A stretch of 64,000 nt of DNA, taken from positions 1 through 64,000 of the forward strand of contig WHTQ01000012.1 of NCBI GenBank assembly GCA_009377645.1. The letters run 5' to 3'. Position numbers and translations under genes: made by a program. This document shows positions 57,701-64,000 of the stretch, piece after piece; within the stretch, counting starts at the first letter, position 1; the number at the start of each line of letters is the position of its first letter. Source of the stretch: Micromonosporaceae bacterium. GTDB lineage: Bacteria > Actinomycetota > Actinomycetes > Mycobacteriales > Micromonosporaceae. Under the pieces are notes generated by a model that ran no database searches, had not been told where the DNA came from, and saw only the letters and a program-made list of their open reading frames with translations.

Positions 57701-60094
57701 CAGCAGCTGGTTCACCGCGGTCTGCAGCGGCCACCACCGCAGCGGCCGGGCCGGGCGGAACGCGACCCCGATGTTGGACACGCCGCTGTCCGGCGCCAGC
57801 TGGTCGAGCACCCAGAAGGCGTGCTCGGTGCGGCCGAGCGGCCGGGGCGGCTCCGCCGCCGGCGGCAGGCCTTCGATCGTCGCCGCGCTGGTGAGCTTCG
57901 CGGGCGGAGCGCTGTCCGGTTGCCGGTCCGGAGCGCTCGGTGCGGCGGGCCCGCGCGCCGGCACCACCCAGTGCCGTCGCCGCCGATACGGGTACCCGGG
58001 CAGCGGCACCCGCTGCAGCGGGTGATCGGGCTCCAACCGCTCCCAGTCGACGGGCGCGCCGGACGCCCAGAGCCGGGCGAGCGTGGTCAACAGGTGCCGT
58101 TCGTCCTCATCGGAGGTCGCGGCGGGACCGGGACCCAGCTCCAGCCGTAGCCGGCCATCGGCCACCGACCCGATCGGGACCTCGGGTGGGGACAGGACCG
58201 CCCCGGCCGCCGCCCGCTGGCCCTGGGTGAGCAGCCGGGCGGCGGTGTCGAGGTCGAGCGCCTCCGCCACCACGGCGGCGGCGATCTCGCCGACCCCGGC
58301 ACCGAGCACGGCCGCCGGACGTACCCCCCACGAACGCCAGGCGACGGCCAGCGCGTACTCGGCGGTGAACACCAGCTCGGCGGCCGCGTCGCCGGTGGCG
58401 CGACCGGCGATCCACCGCTCGTACAGGTCCACGCCGCGGCGTTCGAACGCTTCCAGACAGAGGTCCGCGGCCTCGGTGAAGGCCGGTTGCGTCCCGTACA
58501 GGCCGATCGGCACACGCTGCCCCGCCACGAGGTCGGGGAAGCTGAAGACCACCTCCGCCTGCCGCGGGGCCGGATGGTCGGCGGCGATGACGCCGGGTGC
58601 GGACAGCGCGGCGGCGGCCTCGGCGGCGCTGGCGCACACCGCGGCCCGCCGCACCAGATGCGCCGTCCGGCCCTGCCGCAGCGTGGCGGCGGCGTCCGCG
58701 AACCGGCTCGGGTCGGCGGTGGCGAAGTATCGCGCGAGCGCCGCCGCCGCGGCGTCGGCCGCCGCTGGCTGCCGGCCGGACCACACCACGATCCGCGGGC
58801 GGGCGCTGGCGCCGACCGGCTCTGGCCGCACGCCATCCGCGGCATCATCGACGACGAGCAACGTGTTGGCGCCGCCCGGGCCGACCGCGTGCACCGCCGC
58901 CCGCCGCGGGCTGCCCGCCGTGAGCGGCCACGGGGATGGATCCGTGGCCACCCGGAACGGGGTCGCCGCCAGGTTCAGCCCGGGGTGCGGCGTGGCCACG
59001 TTGAGCGTTGCCGGCAGGTGTTCGTGCTGCAGGGCGAGCACGGTCTTCAGCAGGCCGGCCACCCCGGCCGCCGCGGCCAGGTGGCCGACGTTCGACTTGA
59101 CCGAGCCGATCGGCACGCTGCCCGGGGGCGGGTCCGCCGCGCCAGCGAGCCGGAACCCGCGGGCCAGCGCGTCGACCTCCCGAGCGTCGACGGGTCCGGT
59201 CGCCGCGCCGTCGGCCTCGACGTACCCGAAGTCCTGTGGGTCGCAGCCGGCGAACGCGATCGCCCCGGCGATCGCCGAGGCCCAGCCGCCGCCGGCCCCC
59301 GGATGTCCGGCGGCACTGGCCCGGATCACAGCCCGAACGCAGTCGCCATCGGCGATGGCTTCGCCGAGTCGCTTGAGGACCAGCACGCCGGCGCCGGTGC
59401 CGGGCACGGACCCGGCCGCCGCTGCGTCGAACGGTCGGCTGTGCCCATCCGGGGGCAGCCGGGCACCGGGCGTCCAGCGGTAGCCGTGGCCGTATGGAAG
59501 CTCGACGTGCACGCCGCCGGCCAGGGCGACATCGCAGTCACCCGCGATCAGTGACTGGGTCGCCAGATGGACCGCGAGCAGCGAGCACGAGCCCACCGTG
59601 ACGGACGGCCCGCGCAGATCCAGCCGGCTGGAGGTGAACGCCGCAAGATCCGGCTCGGCCCGCGCGTGCTCGGCGGCTTCGAACGCGTCGGTCGGCAGAT
59701 GGAGCTCCCGGTAGCGGCCCGGGCGGGCGGCGCCGAACACGGCGGCCCCGTCGCCGATCGCGGTGAGGTCGTGGCCAGCGTCCTCGACCGCCGAGTGGGC
59801 GGTCTCCAGAAACATCCGCAACTGCGGGTCGCAGGCGTCCGCGGCGGCTGCCGACATACCGAAGAACTCGGCGTCGAAGGTGTCGACGCCCGGGGTCAGC
59901 AACGCCGCCCGTACGTAGTCGGCGTCTGCCAGGTCGTCGGCGGTCACCCCGGCAGCCAGCAGCTCCTCATCGGACGGTACGGTCACCGCCTCCCGCCCCT
60001 GCCGGAGCAGCTCCCAGAACCCCTGGACGTCCGCCGATGCCGGAAACCGGCAGGCGGAGCCGATAACCGCGATCGGCTCCGGCTCCACCGTCAC
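54791..60094 (-). CDS. Vestigial KS-AT fused to an NRPS module (KS0-AT0-C-A(Gly)-PCP)
   Basis: This 1767-residue protein begins like a PKS (EPIAVIGSACRFPASADVQG) but its active sites are changed. The KS cysteine region reads TVGSCSLL (Cys170) with three residues missing compared with DTACSSSL. The first KS His is lost (EADGAATG for EAHGTGT), though NVGHL remains. The AT is shortened and GHSxGE has become GAGVGE, with no Ser. After it come a C domain (AHHIVIDA, about 790-1240), an A domain (TSGSTGAPKG, VYGPTETT, PNGK) with pocket D-I-L-Q-L-G-V-I-W-K, a clear glycine code, and a PCP (GGHSI, about 1720). GTG 60094 overlaps the ACP stop. It probably condenses an acyl chain from the ACP with glycine. 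Confidence 0.9.
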   Translation of the reverse strand: MTVEPEPIAVIGSACRFPASADVQGFWELLRQGREAVTVPSDEELLAAGVTADDLADADYVRAALLTPGVDTFDAEFFGMSAAAADACDPQLRMFLETAHSAVEDAGHDLTAIGDGAAVFGAARPGRYRELHLPTDAFEAAEHARAEPDLAAFTSSRLDLRGPSVTVGSCSLLAVHLATQSLIAGDCDVALAGGVHVELPYGHGYRWTPGARLPPDGHSRPFDAAAAGSVPGTGAGVLVLKRLGEAIADGDCVRAVIRASAAGHPGAGGGWASAIAGAIAFAGCDPQDFGYVEADGAATGPVDAREVDALARGFRLAGAADPPPGSVPIGSVKSNVGHLAAAAGVAGLLKTVLALQHEHLPATLNVATPHPGLNLAATPFRVATDPSPWPLTAGSPRRAAVHAVGPGGANTLLVVDDAADGVRPEPVGASARPRIVVWSGRQPAAADAAAAALARYFATADPSRFADAAATLRQGRTAHLVRRAAVCASAAEAAAALSAPGVIAADHPAPRQAEVVFSFPDLVAGQRVPIGLYGTQPAFTEAADLCLEAFERRGVDLYERWIAGRATGDAAAELVFTAEYALAVAWRSWGVRPAAVLGAGVGEIAAAVVAEALDLDTAARLLTQGQRAAAGAVLSPPEVPIGSVADGRLRLELGPGPAATSDEDERHLLTTLARLWASGAPVDWERLEPDHPLQRVPLPGYPYRRRRHWVVPARGPAAPSAPDRQPDSAPPAKLTSAATIEGLPPAAEPPRPLGRTEHAFWVLDQLAPDSGVSNIGVAFRPARPLRWWPLQTAVNQLLRRHPALRLRFPEIDGTPVRHLTAGADAELPIQTRTTTPEQLIPDLQEFLHRPFDLHRDFLFRAGHFSLPDGGSVVCLAAHHIVIDAASVQILVEELGQIYDGITASGRIPDQLATVAPLLAEPEPSPEAIRYWLDHLRGAQPEAMVLPGSHPAPARPTFAGHTCSWQMAEPAQQAMRALRRELRTTDNLVLMSAFCLTLLRHGAGPDLVIGVPVGTRRPATENHVGYGVSTLPLRIRVDPRAGFRDLAHRVGEAFLNGVEHADATVERVITERGHGTTGWRVPLFRHMFNYRPWSDEKIRICGEVPEYLEDLFDRSRLDLQCIAVPEPDRLTLRCWHSTEVHHEAEIEAFVARMQALLERAAAEPDRPVSSLPFGSTADQAAWQRVNHTRRRWGTPSTVPERIAAQAQATPAATAVVDGEQASSYQDLIYRAIAVRDLLRDRGVQPGQVVALALGRSAGAAAAVLGTWAAGACYLPLDPDQPEARLAYQVDDAAAALVLTDIPEHPDRTAPGQLLDGAAPDPDSPAYVSYTSGSTGAPKGVVVSHRSLLNLVCGFTELLPSGAAGAVLWSTTTTFDISALELLLPLVNGGRAVVAPDQASLRPRALLDLVREHDVSTVQATPTAWRMLLPEADGELAGRTLLCGGEPMSAALARQLRRHGGRLFNVYGPTETTIWSTAAELDHDPEDPVPVGAPIANTRVFVTDPDGQELPPGVPGELCLAGDGVSTGYLRRAELTAARFGEHPRYGRFYRTGDVARLRYDGGLELFGRHDRQVKLRGHRIELGEVEGVLHEHPDVALAAVRLDGDPQTDGRLVAFVEPRSGGQDPGRLREEVWRHARDRLPGAAVPSGIVVLDRLPTTPNGKIDHRALPAVDPDPDPTWPVEPEPAAGDPELTEALTRLWREALRRPRLGEHDNFFLNGGHSILAARLVGRIAEVTGRPAPVSVVFAYPTPAELAAHLSPQQQPGGDP

Positions 60095-60438
60095 CGAGTC
60101 TCCCCGTCGCGCCGCAGCCGGGCGCGGATCTCCCGACGTGAGCTGGCGGAGCGCCGGGTCCGATCGGACGCGGCGTCCCGGGGCACCTGGCTGGTCGGCC
60201 CCGTCGCGTCGACCACGAGAGCCGCCGCCCCGCGCAGATTCGGGTGGCTGAACAGCCCCACTTCCGGTATCTGGGTGCCGAGCCGCTTGGAGATCAGCGC
60301 GTGTAGCTTGGTCACGGAGAGCGAGTTCAGCCCGGCCTCGAAGAAGTTCTCGTCCAGGTCGATGCGACGACCCAGCAGCTCCTTCACGATCTCGTTGATC
60401 TGATCGGCGACAGCCTCGGTCGTCAGCTCCTGGCCCAT
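60091..60438 (-). CDS. Free acyl carrier protein
   Basis: This 115-residue discrete carrier protein has the phosphopantetheine motif FFEAGLNSLSVTKLH near residue 40 (DSL-type motif, here NSL). A basic, unstructured tail (SRREIRARLRR) follows, possibly a docking region for the next protein. Its stop overlaps the GTG of the KS0-AT0-NRPS gene, so the two are translated together. It is the natural candidate to carry the starter acyl or aminoacyl group for that protein. No adenylate-forming loader for it is seen in the window. Confidence 0.85.
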   Translation of the reverse strand: MGQELTTEAVADQINEIVKELLGRRIDLDENFFEAGLNSLSVTKLHALISKRLGTQIPEVGLFSHPNLRGAAALVVDATGPTSQVPRDAASDRTRRSASSRREIRARLRRDGETR

Positions 60439-60560
60439 ATGCGCACCAACCCAACGGAGACGGTGGACATCATCCGTCCGCCGGCGTTCAGGATATTCGC
60501 CGCGCCGCTGCGAAACAACCCGGTGACGCGGCGCAGATCAACCGCGATGCGGATGCGCTG

Positions 60561-60902
60561 CTACTTCCGGCCTGTCGGGCGGGCGCGGACCTCGGCCGCC
60601 TCGGGCACTCCGAGCCGGGTGAAGCGGTCGAGCGCCTCCTGCCAGTGGTGGTTGGCGCGGTCCCGGCGGCCGAGCGCCTGGTGGGCCTGCCCGAGGCCGG
60701 AGTATGCCCGGGCCTGCTCGTACCGGAACCCGAGCTTGCTGGCCAGCGCCAGCGCCCGCTGGTGGTAGGTGAGCGCATCGCGGACGCGGCCAGCTGCCCG
60801 CAACGCGTACCCAAGGTTGTTGAGGGTCTCCGCCTCGCCCGCCCGGGCCCCGCTGCGGCGGTGGAGCGCGAGCGCCTGCCGCAGCTGCTCAAGCGCCGGG
60901 CA
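60561..60902 (-). pseudogene. C-terminal TPR fragment of an AfsR/SARP-like regulator gene
   Basis: The minus strand reads consecutive tetratricopeptide repeats: LRQALALHRRSGARAGEAET, then LNNLGYALRAAGRV and RALALASKLGFRYEQARAYS. This is the pattern at the C-terminus of AfsR/NB-ARC-TPR regulators, which are usually 600-1000 residues. A stop in frame (60903-60905) and an abrupt junction with unrelated plus-strand sequence cut it off. Only about 113 codons remain. Confidence 0.7.
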
Positions 60903-61225
60903 TCAGCGCCTGCCTGGCCTGCCAGAAGCTCGCCGAAGCCGCCGCGGTCCCGGCCGGCGAACCCGACCAGGAGGCGGTAGCGGTCACCCTCTATCAAGAC
61001 CGCCTCCGCCGCAACCGCGGGATCGGGCCGGTCGCCGGCCTGCTCGGTGCGCTCGCGTCGTTCGAGGTGCTGCGTTACCTGACCGGGTTCGAGGCACCCG
61101 TCTACGCCGGCCGTCCGGCGGTAATCGACTTCGCCGATGGTTGCGCCATGTCGCAGCCGAAGACCTGGCAACCGCACCCGGAGTGCCCGGCCTGCCCGGC
61201 CGCCCGACCCCGAGGCGAACCGTGA
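60896..61225 (+). pseudogene. C-terminal fragment of an E1/ThiF-like gene (TOMM-type cyclodehydratase relative)
   Basis: About 109 codons on the plus strand read ISACLACQKL, RRNRGIGPVAGLLGALASFE, VLRYLTGFEAP and a C-terminal HPECPACPA. Paired CxxC sequences and the LxALxxxEVLRYLTG helix are typical of E1-like/ThiF-fold partner proteins in RiPP (azol(in)e-forming) clusters. The N-terminal nucleotide-binding half is missing. The stop overlaps the GTG of the next decayed gene, as expected for a former operon. Confidence 0.5.
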
Positions 61226-62467
61226 CCGGGCTGGCGGCGGCGGCCGACCTGGCCACACGGGTGAGCCGGTTGGTGGTGGCCAATGACCGAGACGAGTGCG
61301 TCCTGGGCCGACCGGACCTCGGGATCTATGTGGTGGTGCCGCCGCCCGGCGGGGTGTTCGTGACCGCCCTGCAGGCCGGCGAGTCGGTGGGGGAGGCGAC
61401 CGCCCGGGCGAGCGAGGCGGCCGGCGCCCGGTCGACGGTGCGGACTTCCTGGCCGGGCTGGCTGGTGCCGGTCTGCTCGACCTGCCGGCCCCGGCAGCTG
61501 GTGCCGCGGCCGGGCCGGCCGGGCCGGGCGGGGGCCGGGGCCGCGGCCGGGAGATCCGCTGGATCGAGGGAGTCAGCCCGCGGGCGGCCCGGCGGCTGTT
61601 CGGCCCGGTGGCCTGAGCGGTTACTCGTTGGCGGCGCTGTTCGCGGCTGCGGTGCTGGCGGTCCGGGCAGACCTGCGACCCACCTATCAGGACTTCCGGT
61701 GGCTGGCCGACCCGGCCCTGTCGGTGCTCACCCTCACGGTGATCGGCTGGGCCACCGCCGCTCTCCACGAGGCGTGGCATTGGCTGGCCGGGCGGGCGAT
61801 CGGCGTACCGGCCATCTTCCGGGTCAGCTACCGGGCATCTTCCTGGCCTTCGAGAGGACGTCTCGCAGATCGTCACCGTCCCGCGGTGCCGCCGGTACGA
61901 GGTGTTCCTGGCAGGCATGGCGGTGGACGTGGCGGTGGTGGCGGTGGCGGTGGCGCTGCGGCTTGCGTACCAGCTGGGCTGGCTCGGGCTGCCCGGCTGG
62001 CTAGACCGGCTACTTGCCATGCTGGTGCTCGTGTACGTCATCCGGCTCGTACTCCAGTGGGCGCTGCTGTTCCAGCGCAGCGACGGGTACGCGGTGCTCG
62101 CCAACGCACTGCGCTGCCACGACCTGTCCCGGGCCACCTGGCTGACCACCAAGCTGCGGCTGTGGCGGCTCACCGACACCGAGGCGGCGGAGCTTGCCGC
62201 CATCCACGCGACCGGCGAACCGCCGGCTGGTTCGGATGGGGCTACCTGGCTGGCCTGCTCGCGATGGCCTGGATGCTGGTGGCCTTCATCATCCCGTTCC
62301 TGGTCACGCTGGTGCGCTCGATCAGTGGCCAGTTGCTACACCCCTCGCTGACCTCGGTCGGGCTCTTGGCCTCGGCCGCGGCGGTGGTGGTCGCAGTCGG
62401 GCAGTACGCGATCGTCCCGCTGCTCGCCTGGCGGGAACGCCGGCTGCGCCGTGCCGGCGTGCTGTGA
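61222..62467 (+). pseudogene. Frameshifted PqqD-like/M50-type membrane peptidase gene
   Basis: Protein-like sequence continues across three frames. The first begins from GTG 61222 with VSRLVVANDRDECVLGRPDL and a strand GIYVVVPPPGG. A second frame gives DGADFLAGLAGAGLL. The third has membrane helices with ALHEAWHWLAG, an HExxH zinc-peptidase motif. The frame changes again for RYEVFLAGMAVDVAV and finally returns for GYLAGLLAMAWMLVAF, with a stop at 62467. Four frameshifts are needed. The intact ancestor would be a PqqD-like domain fused to a membrane metallopeptidase, a type seen beside RiPP genes. It follows an E1-like fragment, supporting a lost RiPP operon. Confidence 0.55.
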
Positions 62468-62539
62468 TAGCGCCCCATCGCCGAGGTGGAGGCGGAACGC
62501 CGCCGCATCCTCCGCGACCCGGGCTGGTGGATTAGCTCA

Positions 62540-62684
62540 GCCTGCTGGTCCACCCGATCCTGGTGGGCAAGGGCTGGCGGCTGTTCGAGAGCGACGGTCC
62601 CAGGTCCCGCTCACGCTCGTGGAGTGCGCAGAGCTGGCCGGGGTGGTGCACCAGCGCTTCCGGATTTTGTTCCGGACGCCGTAG
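62540..62684 (+). pseudogene. C-terminal fragment of a RibD/dihydrofolate-reductase-family gene
   Basis: One frame gives LLVHPILVGKGWRLFESDGP and, after a one-base shift, VPLTLVECAELAGVVHQRF ends with TAG at 62682-62684. This matches the final strands of the bacterial bifunctional deaminase-reductase (RibD C-terminal) family. Everything upstream is missing. It is a relic. Confidence 0.55.
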
Positions 62685-62909
62685 GCAACGGCTCAGTGTC
62701 CGAGGGGGGATTCGATCCCGTGTCCGTAGCTCCCGTCACGCCTGACTCGAGCTCCGGCGACGTTGCCAAGGGTACGAGCGGTGCGCACCTCAACTGACCT
62801 CCCAGCCGTACAGCGAGGCGACCTGGCCCGAGCGAGCGAAGCATTCCCGGATGAGGCGACACAGGTGGTCGTGTGCAGTGCAGACGTGGCCCTACGGTGC
62901 GATGTTGGG

Positions 62910-63422
62910 TCAGCGGCTTCGGCGACGGGCGCGTCGGGAGGCGTCCACAAGCGAGGCGAACTGGCCTGGCTCGACGATCGGCCGTCCGCGCCAGGGTGAC
63001 ATCTGCAGGAGGTCGTTGTCGGCCGAGACGATCACCCATGCCGCGACCTCGGCGGCCAGGTCGAGGATCCGGTTGTCTTCCCAGTCCGGGCAGTCGCCCA
63101 CGGTCTGCGGCGGATCGGTGAGACCGCCGCCGGAGGCAGCCGCGAGGTCTGTCAACACCTGTATGTATTCGTCGATGTGCTTGCCGTCGAGGCCGAGGAC
63201 CTCGGACAGGACGCGGGCAAGGTTGGAGAGGATGTGGGGTGAGAGCCACAGTGCGAACTCGGCGGCGTCGTTGATCACGCCGAGGCAGTCGGCGTGCGGG
63301 TTTCGGCTGGTCGGTGGTGGTGAGGGCCAGGATCGGTAGGGGTGCTCGCCGGCCTTGATGGCCGCGACCAGGACGTTCACGTCGAACACGACGGGGGTCG
63401 GCACAGGGCCGGGCAGGGTCAT
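62910..63422 (-). CDS. PIN-domain toxin (VapC-like)
   Basis: This 170-residue ribonuclease-fold protein has the PIN acidic residues in order: Asp in VVFDVNVLVAA, Asp in DWEDNRILDLA, and Asp in IVSADNDLL. It ends with a basic tail. Such toxins cleave RNA, often tRNA, when freed from their antitoxin. The ATG at 63422 lies seven bases after the antitoxin stop, on the same strand. It is a little longer than typical VapC (about 130-140 residues), with an insertion after the first helix containing YRSWPSPPPTSRNPH. Confidence 0.85.
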   Translation of the reverse strand: MTLPGPVPTPVVFDVNVLVAAIKAGEHPYRSWPSPPPTSRNPHADCLGVINDAAEFALWLSPHILSNLARVLSEVLGLDGKHIDEYIQVLTDLAAASGGGLTDPPQTVGDCPDWEDNRILDLAAEVAAWVIVSADNDLLQMSPWRGRPIVEPGQFASLVDASRRARRRSR

Positions 63423-63429
63423 CGCTGGA

Positions 63430-63678
63430 CTAGCGCTGCTTGTAGGAGGTCTTGATCGCGTCGAGGAAGTTGTCGTCGGTCACGCCCCGCTCGGCCGCGT
63501 GCTCCTCGGCGATCACCGCGAGGTCGCGGAGTCGGTTGGCACGCTCGATCGACTCCATCACTGAAAGGCTGGCACGCAGAAACGCCGACCGGTTACCGCC
63601 GCTGAGGCGCTCGGCAAGGCGATCCAGCCGAGCCCGGTCCTGGTCCGTGATCGAGAAGCCGATGGTCGAGGTTCCCAT
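63430..63678 (-). CDS. Ribbon-helix-helix antitoxin of the PIN toxin
   Basis: This 82-residue protein starts at ATG 63678, behind GTGAGG. Residues 1-45 form a ribbon-helix-helix (GTSTIGFSITDQDRARLDRL, then NRSAFLRASLSVMES). The tail after residue 50 is an acidic helix ending DNFLDAIKTSYKQR that should bind the PIN toxin. It is immediately upstream of that toxin gene on the minus strand; antitoxin first, toxin second is the normal order for vapBC. Confidence 0.8.
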   Translation of the reverse strand: MGTSTIGFSITDQDRARLDRLAERLSGGNRSAFLRASLSVMESIERANRLRDLAVIAEEHAAERGVTDDNFLDAIKTSYKQR

Positions 63679-64000
63679 GGCCTCACTATAACTGTTCTGC
63701 ATTCAGAGCTGCAACATGACTCGTTGTGGCGCCTGGCGTACCACCGATGATCACGTCTCGTCCCCGGGCGACCTCCTCACCTCTACCTTGGGTGTCCGCG
63801 CGGTTACGCGCTCTCCCGTAGCGTGCCATCTGGGCCGGGCCCTCGCTGCACGGGAACCGGTGGGCCGCGATGCGGGAGGGGCTACCCGTGGATCGGCATG
63901 GTGTCATGACTGGACCGGGCGAGCCAGCCCTGTGCTCCTCGCTTATGATGTTCCCCCGGTTGGGTGGAGGCGGCTTGGTTGACTCTTCATGCTCCTGGCT
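63679..64000. other. Window end without a convincing gene
   Basis: These 322 bases carry the likely VapBC promoter region and then sequence in which I can support no gene. A short plus-strand frame (63716-63982) and a minus-strand frame (63686-63907) have irregular codon use and no family resemblance. No tRNA cloverleaf or inverted-repeat end is clear. Confidence 0.4.

Noticed and set aside
63716-63982. Plus-strand frame of 88 codons at the window end
   Set aside because: Irregular codon usage, no ribosome-binding site, no family resemblance.

Overview
The window is very GC-rich with strong GC3 codon bias, abundant GTG starts and an actinomycete gene repertoire: a LAL-type LuxR regulator, a Methyltransf_19 (DUF574) methyltransferase, DrrAB-type ABC genes, an F420-type LLM oxidoreductase and large S8 peptidases. 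It is chromosomal or large-replicon DNA of an Actinomycetota. A Micromonosporaceae or Streptomyces-like host is an inference from family content only.

Layout. (1) 1-12.2 kb is ordinary chromosome: a truncated sodium:solute symporter, a LAL regulator, a secreted subtilase carrying an eight-repeat propeller, an AbiEii toxin remnant, an SRPBCC protein, an Nramp-like transporter lacking the metal motif, a methyltransferase and an NTF2-like protein. (2) 12.2-26.98 kb is mixed accessory DNA: a frameshifted pseudogene, a pRiA4b ORF-3 protein, a zinc-ribbon protein, a TetR gene divergent from a DrrAB-like exporter with a palindromic operator between them, a second secreted subtilase, an aldo/keto reductase, a BrnT-like toxin-antitoxin pair with a repeat operator, a glycosyltransferase, a VOC protein, a small membrane protein and several decayed fragments (SRPBCC, cupin, GNAT/AAC(2')). 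(3) 26.98-60.44 kb is a complete-looking hybrid NRPS/PKS gene cluster. (4) 60.56-62.69 kb is a graveyard of truncated genes, including remnants that look like RiPP (TOMM-type) E1-like and PqqD/M50 peptidase genes. (5) 62.9-63.7 kb is a VapBC-type toxin-antitoxin pair.

The biosynthetic cluster. A divergent SHMT-like PLP enzyme (minus strand) faces a tightly overlapping plus-strand operon: thioesterase-PPTase fusion, NRPS (A-PCP-C-A-PCP), PKS (KS-AT-KR-DH-ACP), MbtH protein, NRPS (C-A-PCP), NRPS fused to a thioesterase and a whole MFS exporter (C-A-PCP-TE-MFS), and NRPS (C-A-PCP). A second operon converges on it from the minus strand: free ACP, a vestigial KS-AT fused to C-A-PCP, a type II thioesterase and an LLM oxidoreductase. 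Consecutive genes within each operon mostly overlap by 1-4 bases (ATGA, GTGA, TGATG), which points to translational coupling. Adenylation pockets read by eye against GrsA suggest glycine (twice) and serine; one belongs to the cysteine-type clade with altered pocket residues; two are unassigned, one of them of the Lys2/aminoadipate-reductase type.

Why it is unusual. The chain-releasing thioesterase and the type II thioesterase both have Cys where Ser is expected. The releasing domain is covalently joined to its probable exporter. It lies in the penultimate gene, so the line cannot be strictly collinear. A PPTase domain has lost its metal-binding Glu and active-site Lys, and a KS-AT pair has lost catalytic residues but stays fused to an intact NRPS module. 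The combination of an SHMT-like enzyme and a Cys thioesterase is reminiscent of obafluorin and sulfazecin-type pathways, where Cys thioesterases close strained rings. I infer, but cannot show, that the product is a small Gly/Ser-containing acyl peptide released by an unusual cyclisation and exported directly.
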